DNA from: Opisthorchis felineus
Lineage: Eukaryota; Platyhelminthes; Trematoda; Opisthorchiida; Opisthorchiidae
Direction: 5' to 3'
Length of the DNA: 64,000 nt
NCBI GenBank assembly: GCA_004794785.1
Contig: SJOL01004800.1
Location: 76,274 to 140,273, forward strand
Position 1 is the first letter of the stretch, and each line of letters starts with the position of its first letter. The position numbers and the translations under genes are program-made. Below are positions 1 through 12,900 of the stretch, one piece after another. The notes under the pieces are model-generated. The model had not been told where the DNA came from. It ran no database searches and saw nothing but the letters and a program-made list of their open reading frames with translations.

Positions 1-837
1 GAAATAGGACGTGCTGCCTCTTATAAATGCTCCATTTTTAGACAGGCGAGTCCCTTCAAAGATGGAGAACACTTTGACAATGCCTACCTGCTGCTTAAAC
101 GGGTTTTCGGATACCGCAGACCAAAAAAGTGGAAGTGCGGTCGTGAGATAAGACTTGGAATTTTTCAAAATCTAGTGGAAATTGTACAGAACGTTATTTT
201 TAGTTGGGAATAATGAAAGGCACATTTGAATTGTACTTGCTGTAAAAGAAGTTCTGAACTCTTTCTTACTCAGGATAATTTTCGGGAGTGTTGTTCATAT
301 CAGATCAAAATTGATAATAAATTCAGTGAACAGTTTTCTTGATAGACACGTATTGAAAATTTGAACGTTTTAAGTTGAATATAGTATAAGAAACCCAAAC
401 AGAATAGTTGGCAGTATTAGAGTTTTGTTACTAAAAATCTCGGTTCTTGTTTGATACTTTTTTGTTATTAAAGAACCATTAAAATTTGCTTGGAGAAGTA
501 GCATCAGGGAGCAGGTGTAACAAACCGTCACTCTATACGGTTACGCTGCGTCTGGGGATTTTTGCTCCAAAAACTGAGAAACATTAATCATGATGGGTGT
601 GGTCTGATAACAGCCTAGCAACCTTTTCCGTCATGCAGAAAATCATGTTCCCCATCGATCCACTCACGCTTTAGTCCTGCTCAACGCGCGCCCACCCACT
701 CTCCAAAATCAGCCAACAAGCGTTCAGCAGCCTCTGATGGCCAATCAGAGTTTGGACAGTGCGCATATTTGATTGGGCGAGGCGAAACAATTATCTATCT
801 GCTTCTGTGGGCAGGATCACATTCACTCGGCGGAGCG
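1..837. other. Upstream region of the PAL gene, no coding sequence seen
   Basis: I see no convincing exon here; all six frames are broken into short pieces. The last 150 bases are richer in GC than the rest and carry promoter-like elements, annotated separately. The far left is AT-rich anonymous DNA. A TATA-like string (cttataaatg) near position 20 has no open frame behind it. Confidence 0.4.
741..776 (+). promoter_or_regulatory. Paired CCAAT elements upstream of the candidate PAL start exon
   Basis: A direct CCAAT (741-745) and an inverted one (ATTGG, 772-776, followed by GCG) lie 60-100 bases before the ATG at 838, in a locally GC-richer stretch. This spacing is usual for a eukaryotic RNA polymerase II promoter. 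No clear TATA box was found between them and the ATG. The role is inferred from sequence pattern and position only. Confidence 0.3.
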
Positions 838-972
838 ATGCGCTTCGTTTGGATTGTTATTCATTTATGTGTGCAAATAAGCACCTCACAGCTTTTCGAA
901 GATGGAGAATTCGACTCAAGGGAGTTGGGTGCCCCAGGAAACATCATAAGCGAAGCTAAAGGTGATAGATAC
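838..972 (+). CDS. Candidate first exon of PAL: signal peptide
   Basis: The ATG at 838 has G at -3. It opens 45 codons that start with MRFVWIVIHLCVQISTSQ, a textbook secretory signal: one Arg, a hydrophobic core, then small polar residues suited to signal-peptidase cleavage. An acidic stretch follows (FEDGEFDSRE). The frame reaches a strong donor, GTGAGT, at 973 in phase 0. The next recognised exon, at 13229, also enters in phase 0, and PAL must enter the secretory pathway. These facts make it a good start exon, but the intron would be about 12 kb and intervening exons cannot be excluded. It could also belong to another secreted protein. An in-frame upstream ATG at 769 would bury the signal peptide behind 23 residues. 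Confidence 0.45.
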
Positions 973-3900
973 GTGAGTGAAAATATCGGGTGAAAATTTA
1001 TGTTGTGCCCGTGATTGGTTTATTGCTGAGAATTAACGAGGGCTGGTTTTCTTCATGCAACTGATGTTGAGAATTACGTTTAGGAACGAACAACGACCTT
1101 TCTGATTAGCTCCTGAGAGCTGCAGAAGTGTGAAAATTTCAGGGATGAATTGGCGCTTAACCTGACATCATTCCTAACATTTGCGTTAACAATAGGAGTG
1201 ACGATATGACTAATTTCAGTGCTACTACGGCCACACCCTATTTTTGTGTCCCCTATCGCTCCAGCTGGTTCATTGTTCATCGGATTCGCTAAAAATATTT
1301 GATGACAGCTGCACCTTCGTAGCACGTTTTCAACATAGCCAACCCATTATTTGTTTAAGTGTACAAGTGCGTTACCAGTGTCTTCGTCTGTTCGAATTGT
1401 ATGAAATAGACGTTAAAGAATGGATGTGCTTCTCTGAAATATAACTATAAGGCACTGGTGCTGTCGGAAAAGTACTCATCTTTAGTCTAACATTCCCGGT
1501 TGATCAGGATAGAAACCTGTTAGGTGTCGGACTGATAGGTGAGTTTCACGTGCTCAGTCAACCGTCGTTCGCACATTGTTCAGTCTTGCCCAACTTACTG
1601 GAGAAGCTTAAGTTGAAACGCTAGGGTCGAGATCCGTGGAACCTATCAACAAAGCTAAAAAAGCAAATCCTCTTACACTCTGACAGCTAGCGAGGAAAGG
1701 ACAGTAGGATTTGAGAGAGAAAAGATGTTTCGGAGGCAGAACAAAAGCGACGAGGTAGTTCAGTTTTGCGCAAACGGACAGAGTCCTTCTGATTGTTGAC
1801 TACTCCATTACGAAGCATTACTACACATAACCAGTCCAGTTTGGAACTAGAAAGAATGCCAACATGTGTGTTTCCAAGTAAAGCCACTTTTTGAAACCGG
1901 TTCTGAAGCCCATTTGTTAAACGTCTCATTAATGGCGCACCAATAGAATCAGTGCCGCATAACAGAAACTTTGCTTCTCAGAAAAGCAATTTTTGGTACT
2001 CAGAATCGGAAAAGTACTTGCTGTCAGAATCCGAAATGTATAATCTCAGTATCTGCAGTGTCAAATTTCACGAAAGTGGTTGTTATCGGTAGCAACTTTC
2101 GCGCTTCAAGGCCAACCATGGTGCAACCGATCACTAGTAAGTTCAACCACTTGTTTGAACTTCGAGCAAACTCGTAGATAACCAATTTAGGCCAACTCAG
2201 TAGCAATCCAAGGTATTCAATTGTCAGAGTTTGAAAAAACAAGACCGTTGGCTAACAAGTACGTGAAAACGAGCAATGCAAAACCAAATCGATCGGAAAG
2301 AGAAGCCATTGAGCTTCTTTCGGATTCTTTTGGATACTTCCGGAAATGTTGAAGGAATAGGCAGTAAGCTATTCAGAAGGACGCATGTTATACTGAATAG
2401 AACTGTACCACGTCACCTAATTGTTTAAACGAAATTAAAGGAAGCTCTCAGTTTCAAAAAAGAAATGGTTGAGTTGATCAGCTAATCTAAATTACTCGGT
2501 GTTCAAAATAATTTAGCAACAGTTAAATGCAAAATTGGTTGGAAAATACTTCGATAATGCAGAAGTGTGGATTGAGAAGTGACACATGGTGTCTAGAAAA
2601 AGTCCAGTCTACGTGGTAACACTGACTTAGCTTGCTAACCTTAAGAGAATATGGGAGTTTTCGATGGCTGGTGTCTCGATGGCAACTTTCCGACGGTTTT
2701 CGAAGTGAAATTCACCGTGGGAGGATAAATGTAACAATACTCAGTAGGGTTATAAACAATGGGTAATCCTAATGAATTTGGTCAAGGCGGCAAAAAGACG
2801 TATTATTATCACTTGGCATAAATCTAACGTAAACTGTTTTCGTTGGTAAGGTAATAAAATGTTACAAGCCAAACAGTACACCAGAGTGGTGACATGAGAG
2901 TGGGGCGGAGCCAGATAAAAGATGAATAGGGGACCGAGTAAAATTTTGTGTGCTTCTATTTGTGCTGACTGTGTTCTGAACAGACTCACTCCTCACTCAG
3001 ACTTTCGTCTTGCAATTTTACCGTACTATTGTGAAGGTTTGAGAATGCCTATTTAAGGGGATTGCCTTGCAGTCGATAACTCTTGGTTTTCTTCCAAGAA
3101 TGGCGGGTCCTGTGTAGGTTGTTGTGCGGCTTGCAGTAACTTTTTGACAAAAATACTGATCGTCTCTGCATAGGAAAGCTTCACTGCAACTGCAGGTGGA
3201 ATGAAAACGGACGACTGGTAGTATGGTAGATACAACTCCTCAGTTTGCACAAACCAAAATGGCTAAGCAGATGAGTGTTTACTTTGGTGACGAGTAAAGT
3301 TCCTTTTCGAGTCCACCTGCGACATAGCGGACTCAGCAAAACGTCCCTGTTTTAAGCTGTGCCAATTACATTGAGGGTTTGACTTGCGTTGCAGAGGGAC
3401 AGCTTCGGCTCGTCACTGGCACCTGGTGTCTTTTTTAAAAGCTCATACGTCAGTTAGGTTGTCCTTTGTGTACAAATCACTCATCCTCTGAAACATCCTT
3501 TACCATGACTTTTTGAAGACAATTAGCACTACCCGGTACTACTGGCTCTACGATGATGGTTTTTCAGGCTGTCTTATCCGAAAGTCTAGTAAATAAAAAG
3601 TTTTTGGATCCTCACTCACTCGACCTGCACAAATCAGGGTACATCTCATTAGAAGTATTTCGAACCCGACTGCCGGTTTCCTAGCCCTTTACGATGGTCA
3701 CTGTCAATCTCCGACGAACGGAATCAGATAGGATTTGCCGGCCTAGTGCATTTCTCATGGATACACTCAGTTTGTCAATACACCGTCCCATCAAAGCAGA
3801 TTAATGGTTCAACACTGATACACAACTCGACGGAAAGGTGTATAATACAGCCAGCAATTCACCATTTTTAAGTGGTCGGATTTCCAGACGAAACCATCTC

Positions 3901-6900
3901 ATTAGCTGAATCGAGAAAACATTCACGATCACATTGATATCAACCGAAATGTCACAAATATACCAGTCTGAATCAGGAAGCAAAGCGTAGTTACTTGCTT
4001 GTCAGTGAGTGCTGACGGGACTGGTAACCGATTCGGTAGCTTCAGTTGCGACCAGCGTTCGCTGTGAAATTTTGATACAGCTGATATGCTCCTTGGGTTT
4101 TTCCTTTAATTTCATAATCCAGGAACAAGGGATTCACTTTGCCTCGGTTGTTTCCGGCAGAAGGGCGGGAACTATTTGACCCGGAACCACGACGGAAATG
4201 AGACGAGAACGATTAAAAGCATCCTGACATGCCACTGCGACCCCAACGTGTTCAAATTTGTTGGCACGGGACTTGTCGGGCATAGTCGAATGACTCATTC
4301 AACCACCGAACAAACATCAGGCTAACTTGAATGGACTTATTTTATCTAACTAGACCTTCCGGGCCAGCAAGCGTTTTCCATCATGGAACTTCACCTAGTC
4401 CGTACAACCGAAAAATGACTATCGGAGCGTTATTAGCTTGTTGTGGCAAGGTCATCCAGGCCTATCACTGGCACACAATCACAAAAAAGGTATACTCAGG
4501 TTTTGCAAGTCAATCGTTCAATCCCATATAGACCAAACTCCGACACAGTCCCAACTTAAATTTCCCCAAGGTCACTTCCTAAAGGACTTAGCCATGTTGT
4601 AAAGTTGTTTGGTAAGATATTTCCATTTATCTAATTGGGAGGAAGGAATAACCGTCTGAGATTCACCTTGTTCTCCACAGTACATCGGTGTGTTCCAATT
4701 GACTAGGTCTAATGGACAGGTTTATCATCTCCTATTCGGCTGCAGGTCAATAATTTTGCCCAACCTCTCTCCAAATTACTAAAGTTTTCAGTCCCGATGG
4801 ACTATCAGTGAAGTTATTTGATCATATCCGACACAGATTTGTTTATATAGTTTTTGCATTGATTCAATCTTAGATTACACTTACAACCGCACTATATGTG
4901 TATCAGAAATACTGCAATGGGAAATTGTTGTTCTCTCTCTACCACTTTCATATCAATGACGATGCTGCATGTCTGTATAGATTTGTACAAGTGTGTTCAT
5001 TGATCGAATGGCAGCTGGTAAGTACCAGTTATATGGTTGAATCTCGTTACTACATCCAATACGCGCCCAGATTATCACGTGTCGATGGCCCTTGTCCTCA
5101 TCGACCAGGGCATGGCTTAAGTTGTGCGCGCTGCTCCTAAAACCGACGACAATTTGTTCTCGTTGGAACATCAAGGATGTGTTCGAGTTTCGGTTAGAAA
5201 ATACAACATTATCAGTACTGCTCTGAACAGAACAGACTAAAACAAAGATTGTGAAGTGTGGATGGTTAGAAGGCTTCGGCTGGTCCAATATGGAGGGCAG
5301 AATTTCACGCTGAAAGATTATTGGAATCAGCTCCAAGTCTTGGCCAAGAGGGCATTTCGACAGTCTGTCCACTGGTGACTAGTCCCCCCATTTGTCAGCT
5401 GAGTTGTGATCAATCTTTGTGAAGGACCAGAAAGCTGCCTGACTTTGAAGTTTGCCTGGCCTTCTTCACTTTGTATAAGTACCAGAAGATACCTCGGTCA
5501 CAAGCGTATTCCGAACTGGAGAATCGAACTTAGAAGCCGCAGCTACATCATTCTTACAACAGAACTATCAGAAGCTACATGGCCCTCTCTGTATCTCATT
5601 GGTAAGCCGGCGCTGGGAGTATCAATAGAAACATGAGGTAAACTACTGAATACAAAGCACTTTTCATCATGAACCACTAATTATTTGGAGGGAGACGTGG
5701 CACAGTTCTTTCCTGTTCGTCTTGAAAGTAGTACCTTAAGGGTGACCATTCTGATCGGTGAACTACAACCCGTTTTCGTGGGATCGAATTTGGGGCTACG
5801 TGCAGGCCACAGGCTGGGGGTAACATCCTTGGGCAGGAGCACTTATTATAGAAAATGTTCCACATTGTGAAGTAGTAACACCTATTGTGTTGATAATTGA
5901 GTTGGATTCGACCGTCTGGCATGGCGGCCTAACGATAACGGGTGTGAAGTCCTCATAATCGCAGCCAATATCTAAAGAACAAGGAATTTCACAATTACTC
6001 CCATTAGCACACGAATTTGGTTTTGACAGGAGACTCAACCGACTAGGGCGTTACATCTGGACAACAACAAGCAATTCTGATTTTGATGAGTAGGCAAATG
6101 CTTAGTCATAACTTTCTCAGAATATTCGAATGAGATTTAATGTACCAAAAGCTTCAGGTTCAAAAGTGATGGTGAACTCACAAGCCCCGGATTCGATTAG
6201 TTCCGTTGACGCAATCGACAACATATTTGAGCTCATCTAATAGATATGTCCGGTTTGAGATAGGCCTAGATATTTCTATCCTTAAGTGACCAAACTCCAC
6301 TTTTTATTACCACATATCAACCGTAATAATTTCTTATTCATATACCTCTTACGAGGAAGATGAACACGCTAGAAATAACACTTGTCTTTCAATAGAAGAG
6401 CCAACAAAGCACTTCAGTTCAAGTGCACTCCGTGGTCATGTGATATTGCAGTCAACAGATAAACTACCAACTATAATATCACATGACCGGTCAGACTAGG
6501 TGAAACTGTTGAGCCCAAATCCAAACTAAATGCGCAGTGGATTGCTGTTTCACATCTGAATTTTTGCGAGACTGCTACTATTCTAAATCTAAGTGTAGGT
6601 ACTCAGTTACCCAATATCCAGATGGAAACGTAAAGCTGTTGCATGTATATTCATTCTTCTTCTAAGGTCAGTCAGTTGCCATCTGGAGATCTCTTTTGCG
6701 GTCCTAAGGTCATCAACTTTGACAGATTCCATAAATGACAACATACAAATGCTGACGTTCCACGATGGTTTGCTCCTTGTACTTGTGAGAATTCATCACT
6801 ACAAACATTGTTTCTTTGAGAGAGTTGAGCTAAGACGAAAAAGCGATAGATTGAATTGTCATAACTTTTTATGGATGGAAAACTTCATCGTGCTACTAAC

Positions 6901-9900
6901 CGGATGTCGACATCAAAATTTGGGAAACTAATCAAGATCTTTTAAAATCCGTATTAAGATGAAGTTGAAATAATAAGAACGTTTTGGAAAAATCCTTCAC
7001 AACAAACTAATAATACTCTCTTGGTCCTTATAACTATTGGGTCGTAGTGCACCTAAGTAAAAAAACGAACTTTTACTCAGGAAAAAGTATGCTTTTCGGC
7101 AAGGTCGTTTTAGTGGCACAGAATTGCTCAGATTGCACTCTAGGTGCGAAGCTCTACTCTGAAAACCAAGTGAAGGATACCTACCTGCACTAAAATTCGG
7201 TCCTATACTCATGTCACGAGTAGTATCACAATTATTAGGTTTTCAGGTTTGCTCCCATCCTGTTAGACAGGAATAGTGGATTTGCTTCACTTGATGGATC
7301 CCGGTCAGTCATGCCCTATGGTAGATCACTGAAATATTTCATTCTCAAGAAACGCGTCAAAGATGCAATTGAGAATGAAAAAATTAGGCGACTTACAAGT
7401 CTTTTGCCTGTCGAGTACTTACTACGAAATTTCTCACAACAGTTTGATTTTGTTGATTGAAGATTGAGTAGAAACTTGAAACGTGATCGTTCATTATCTC
7501 CTCTCATTTGTCTGTCCACATCATTAGTAACTCTGGTCATTTTACAGATCGATATGTGTGCATTCCTTTCAGTTGTGGTCACAAGGAATCTTCACATTTG
7601 CATAAAGCTCAGAAACAAATCAGCTCACACGTTATACTTTTAGTCAGCGGAAAACCAAATGGTTTTTTTCCTCATTTTTTTGGATTATTTACTGTCTTGT
7701 TGAGGTTCAAATCAAGTTCACATTCACATGGTACTATATAAAAGGCCAATGAAAAGTTCAAGGCAGTTCCCCTTCGGTTTCGCTTTTTTGGTAGAGCATC
7801 TCGAGAAACTCAATGGAGTTTATAACTCGCGACCTCCCGGCTGATAGTCTGAAAGCAACCGTTCGTCAACGAGCGGCTAGTCAGCAGTCATTAACTCATA
7901 GTTAGACACGACATAGCTCCATTCATCATTCACTCAAGGAAGCCACGTCACATGTTCACTTATTGACCGGCTCCTCGAGTGACTACTTCTCAGATAGAAG
8001 TTTCATTCATCTTGTGGAATAATTCCTCCGATGAGCTACCCACATTATCAATATAGTTGGTTTGTTTGTTCTTTTTTTAAGCGACGTGTTGACCTATTTC
8101 GTCAATTTTTGCGGACTTTACCGGACATTCTTCCGGCTGTGCAGCGAATCTATATTAAGCTGACAGAAAAGGAAAGTGGAAAATTGCTCCTTACAGACGT
8201 AGAGCAGACCTAGGTTTCGATCATAAGTTCAGTCTCAGTGCTTAGAGATCTCCCGGTGCTTGTCTGAGGTCATCCTGGTATCACTCTGGCTAGAAGGTCT
8301 CTTTTCAAGCATGGGCTAAAACATGCAGACTTCTTGAACAACAGTACACCCGGTTTAAAGTTTGCTGACCGTGACGTTACTTACAAACCATGTTGGATAG
8401 CCGTTCTGAATGGAGCTGTTCCCAAACCAATATCATCCACGCAACAAGGGTCTTCCAAACAAGTTCTCATTGTCTGATTGGCCAAGAAACCCATGGTATT
8501 CCTCGTTATTTGTGTGAAAACAGCGCTGGAAGTAAATATACCTATGTGTTTCGGATTCACTTTCTGTACCGCTTTATCCTAAGGAGGCCGCCGTTTCTAT
8601 TGGTCAACGGAGTACCTAAAAAACTAATGCGTTCCTGACTCTGAGATTCTAAGATTATAGCGAGGTTTAGTTATCTCATCATCTTATTAGTGCTTACAGC
8701 CACTTCGAAGTTAGTCTACTAAAGGCCCTTCTTCTTGCTCAAGAATATTTAACCTTACTTTGTACCAAGTCGAAATCATATGACAACGTCGTATTCCCCT
8801 CTTTATATTTGAGTTTTGCACTGAAAACGAATGGGTGGGATAACAACAGCCTTTACTTCATCAGTGGGGTAACATTTTCCAGTCTGCTAATGTCCGTCTA
8901 GTCACACAGATACAGTGCTTCCTTCTTTTACCTGCTTTCTTAGTGGATCGCCACAGTGTTTCATCCTTGAATTTATTTCTTACCAAGTGTTTCGTATTAA
9001 AACATGTATACTGGGACGTAATATCAATCTGTTAGCGTGCGAAGAACGAAAGTGTACTTTATGGGGCTGCGGTGCCCCAATGTCTGAAACCGGATATGCG
9101 GAGGACTTCAGACCATTTCACCTGAGGAGAGAATCGAAGAGAAGTTTGAGAACTTGCTGTTTTATGCTTGTACATGCTTTGTCATAGTCATCCATGAGAT
9201 ATCTGAGTTTGAATAACATCGGGATCAAGCGGCTGTGCTTAAATGGTTATTCACCAAATTCCGATCAGAATCAGCAACAGCGAATATCGTTTCATCTTTA
9301 AAGCCATCAAGAGGGGCGCGTCTTCGAAATTGGGCATCCCGTGACATTGATATGAAAAACATAAATTATGAACTCTAGGTCCAACTACTGTTCTTTATCA
9401 ACAAATTATAAAATTTACTTCGGAAAATTTTTGCCACGTGTGAAAAACCACTTTTTCATATATGTACTGGAACCAGGAAGTGTCTTTCTCGGTTATTGCT
9501 GATGAGGCGAATTCTCGTTGCAAAACCCCCCGAAATTCAAGGGTACAGTATAAGACAGAAGCATTGAGTTCTGCTTCGTGGAGCACTGAGCTTGTGAAAA
9601 GTAATGTGGCGTCATACGGAAATATTCCCGTCTCGGTTGCGATCGACAAACCTCATTTCAATATGGCGACCGTATTTGGCAGTTACGTGTCCAACCGACT
9701 CCGGATTACTGGCAAACAAATCGCTTACCGTCAAAACCAACATCCTGTATTTTTTAAGCTAAGGTGATTTGTGCATGTTCATTCTGACATAACACTTCTC
9801 CCGGTGCAAGTAGTATCTGGTGAAAACAGTTTACAGTACCGTCCATAAATACAGTGGAAAGCTTATTTGGAAATTATTGAACCGTTCGAGAGTGTTCGTT

Positions 9901-12900
9901 CATTGATGTCAAATATTCAAACAACGTTCAGGTGAATACAATTATGCCAATAATTTACTTCCGTTTTATGCGACACCACATCGCTTTTCAGTCTTGCCTC
10001 CATTATTCCAGTGTACTTATCATTCCACTGAGCTCCTGAATAGCTTCGTTTTCATCAGCTTCCTGTTTACTCAAAGCACTGGTAACCTCTGAACATTCTT
10101 CATTAGTGAAACGCTGACTGCGAAAACGAAGCTTCAGTTATACGTAACCCCAGGAACACCTAAATCTGTTTCATCAGACTTGGGTCTTCGGATTGTTTCA
10201 AATAATCATTTGCTTGTGAACACACCATTAGAACAAACGTAGAAGGCACTCTTGTTTTATGTGTATTATCATGCAAGCGCAATTGCCTGTTAAGCAAACT
10301 CGGAAAACGCTGTCTGCTTTTCATCCTGTGGCTGTGTTGATTTCACCTAGTATAAGCAACAGTTTTGGACCGTTCGGGAACAGAAGGATGGCTAGACAAC
10401 GCCACGAAATGCTTGGATGTACCTGAAGACGTCGTTCACATACCGATTTGCTGACAGTGGGAAAACGTGACGTGTTTGTGCACGGTACACAAAAGTGTGT
10501 CTGCCAGGTCTTTGTTCCAACACTCTGTTTTAAGTTGTCCGGCTGAATACCGAACCGAGGTGGTCAAAATGCGTTCTCTTGATTGTGTACACTGCATTCT
10601 CCAGGCTCCACTCAGTTTAGGGAGAGGGCGGTTCCTGCTCCGTCAACCTTACATTTCCGCATCAGTGGCCCTTAGGCATAGTACGTAGTGTTCACGACCA
10701 ATACCATGTGCATTACCTTAGGATACTTGAAAACCGGACTTAGCATCTTTAGCGCCATGTTTGCGTTTTTGTCACAAACCGCACTATTCACCGAAACTAT
10801 TGTTCGACATGAGATGAAGCTGGGTTCCAGTATACTGAAACAATACCCGGTCGTAAACGTTACTTTATGTTTTCTCTGAATGCCTGCCGTGATGCTGACG
10901 TTGAAATCACAACAGTTGAAGCATGCGAGCGTGTGTGTCCAGCTCTGCCTACAATGCATTGGCTATTTAAGGTATCGTCGTAGCCAAACAGTCAATCCGT
11001 AATCGCTGAAGCAGAAAATGGCCACCATATTAACGAGCATAAGAAGTAAAGCAGTAAGTTCACCGTTTACCGGTACACAGGAGTCTCAACTAGCCAGAAA
11101 CCCTATCCAACTCCGCTTTCTAACTTCCAAGTCTTCAGCTGACAGACCATCTTCCAGTAGTACATGTTTACCAAAACCTGCATGATCCCCGTTACTGCCC
11201 TTCTTAATATTTTACAACCATAAGGCGATTCCTGCGCCTTCTATATGCCCACCGCACTCCACACAAGCGTGTCCTTATCAAGGCAAACCGTGCCACAAAC
11301 TGATCTCTGATTGTATGTTGTCTCAGGACATACGGACAAGGAAAACTGGCAGTGACCTGATACTCTGAAAGAGGCCGTATGACTAAATGGATACGATGTA
11401 TTAATAAGTAACCACCCGAAGAACAAATGCAACAAAGGTGGGTATCTTTCATCTGGATAAGGTAAACCACACTGCTTGCCCTTCCTTTTTCTAGCTGACG
11501 ACTAGCTGTACTCTGCTGCGTCGTTATTTCAACTGGTACCGACAGGTTCACCTCGGTCAAACTAAAGTAACCCCAGAAATAGAGCAAAAGAACGGGCTTA
11601 CAATGCCGGGTCATGGATCGAGGTTAGACGCCAGCCACCTCTTAATAAACGTGCTATTTGGGTTCTAAACCTTCTTCGGAAACAAAAATTGCCATGAAGT
11701 TTGGCATACCTTAGTACACTACGTTGTGGTAAGCATAATGCATACATCATTGTCGGAAGATGTAGCTCGTTCTCCCCTACGGCTGTTTCAAAAAGCCTCC
11801 GTGTCTACAGGGCAACGATATCTGCAGTGAACAAGTGCAACTGAAGTACAGCAAAGGTCATTATAACAGTATGCTGGCACCCACCATTTTAGAGGTATTA
11901 CTTGTATAACTTACGTGTCCTAATAAGTCAGATGCCCTTTCGCGTAGACATTTATACTGAAAAAGGCTTTCTTGGATTTCGTCCCACGAAATTCGCTTTC
12001 GTCCCTTGAGATAATACTTTTAGGAAGGTGGATAGTTGAACGACAAACTTCAGTTTGCTTATGTGGATTCAAGCTCTAAGTTTAGCGTTGTGGCATTTTT
12101 GTGTAGTCCGTCGCTGCACAACTTCGCAGAATCGGCCAACCGGTCAGACTGTACAAATATCTTTGAAAGCCTTGAACGAGGATGCTCTGTGAAACTCTTT
12201 CCAGACGGTTACATCGACCATGAAACTGTCATTATCTTGCACAACTGTTTTACTTGACGGATGCCATATACTTCTTGCAGTAAACGCAACTCATCTTTGC
12301 CTCCCACGAACCTCGATTTACTTCATAGAGTTTTTCTGTCCACCTTCCTTGTTTTCCACAACCCCGTTCCTAGTTTTTGCAAGTTTGCATAGGTTGTTCA
12401 TATCCTGCTTTTCTGGCTTTTGCAGAAGTTGCTCTTTATCCTCATAAACTGATCCTGTGAATGACCTGCTAAACTGGCTGTGCACAAGCATTTAGCTGTT
12501 CTCTTCAGTCGTATCCGTTGTTCTCCATATCCAACTCTGCGTGATGATGTGCGTCACTGACGACGATCAACCGATTCCTAACCCTTACTCTGTCAGTACA
12601 CCTTTCTCCAATCCAAACACATTGAAATCCACCAAGGTCTACCAATCCGTCTGTTTCATTTCAATGCATTCTACATTTTATGATCACATTTGACCTTCCA
12701 AGTTGGCCTTCCTGTTCTTCCATTGTTCCTGCTATCAACAGGACCTCTTAAACTGACATCCAGTTGTAACGTTCTAAACACTATCGCCTTTTGCATTCGC
12801 TATGGCCGAAGAATTTATAGTCCGTATCGGTTGTGATCAAAATGCTCTACTAACTACCAGTCCTTTCTATGCGCGCCACTCCGTCGGAGTCTGTTTCAAG

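Noticed and set aside
4953..5372. Minus-strand ORF of 139 codons
   Set aside because: No domain, no splice context and low-complexity-free but family-less sequence; it lies in presumed intron DNA and is most likely a chance open frame.
10706..10849. Alternative PAL start exon with a hydrophobic leader
   Set aside because: Phase fits, but the donor GTCGTA is poor, the hydrophobic stretch is far from the N-terminus and the candidate at 838 is clearly better.
11018..11053. ATG GCC mini-exon of 12 codons with donor GTAAGT, phase 0
   Set aside because: It has no signal peptide, which PAL needs, and short ATG-plus-donor combinations occur by chance.
11204..11614. Minus-strand ORF of 136 codons
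   Set aside because: A basic C-terminal part first suggested a retroelement, but no motif could be matched and no neighbouring element parts were found.
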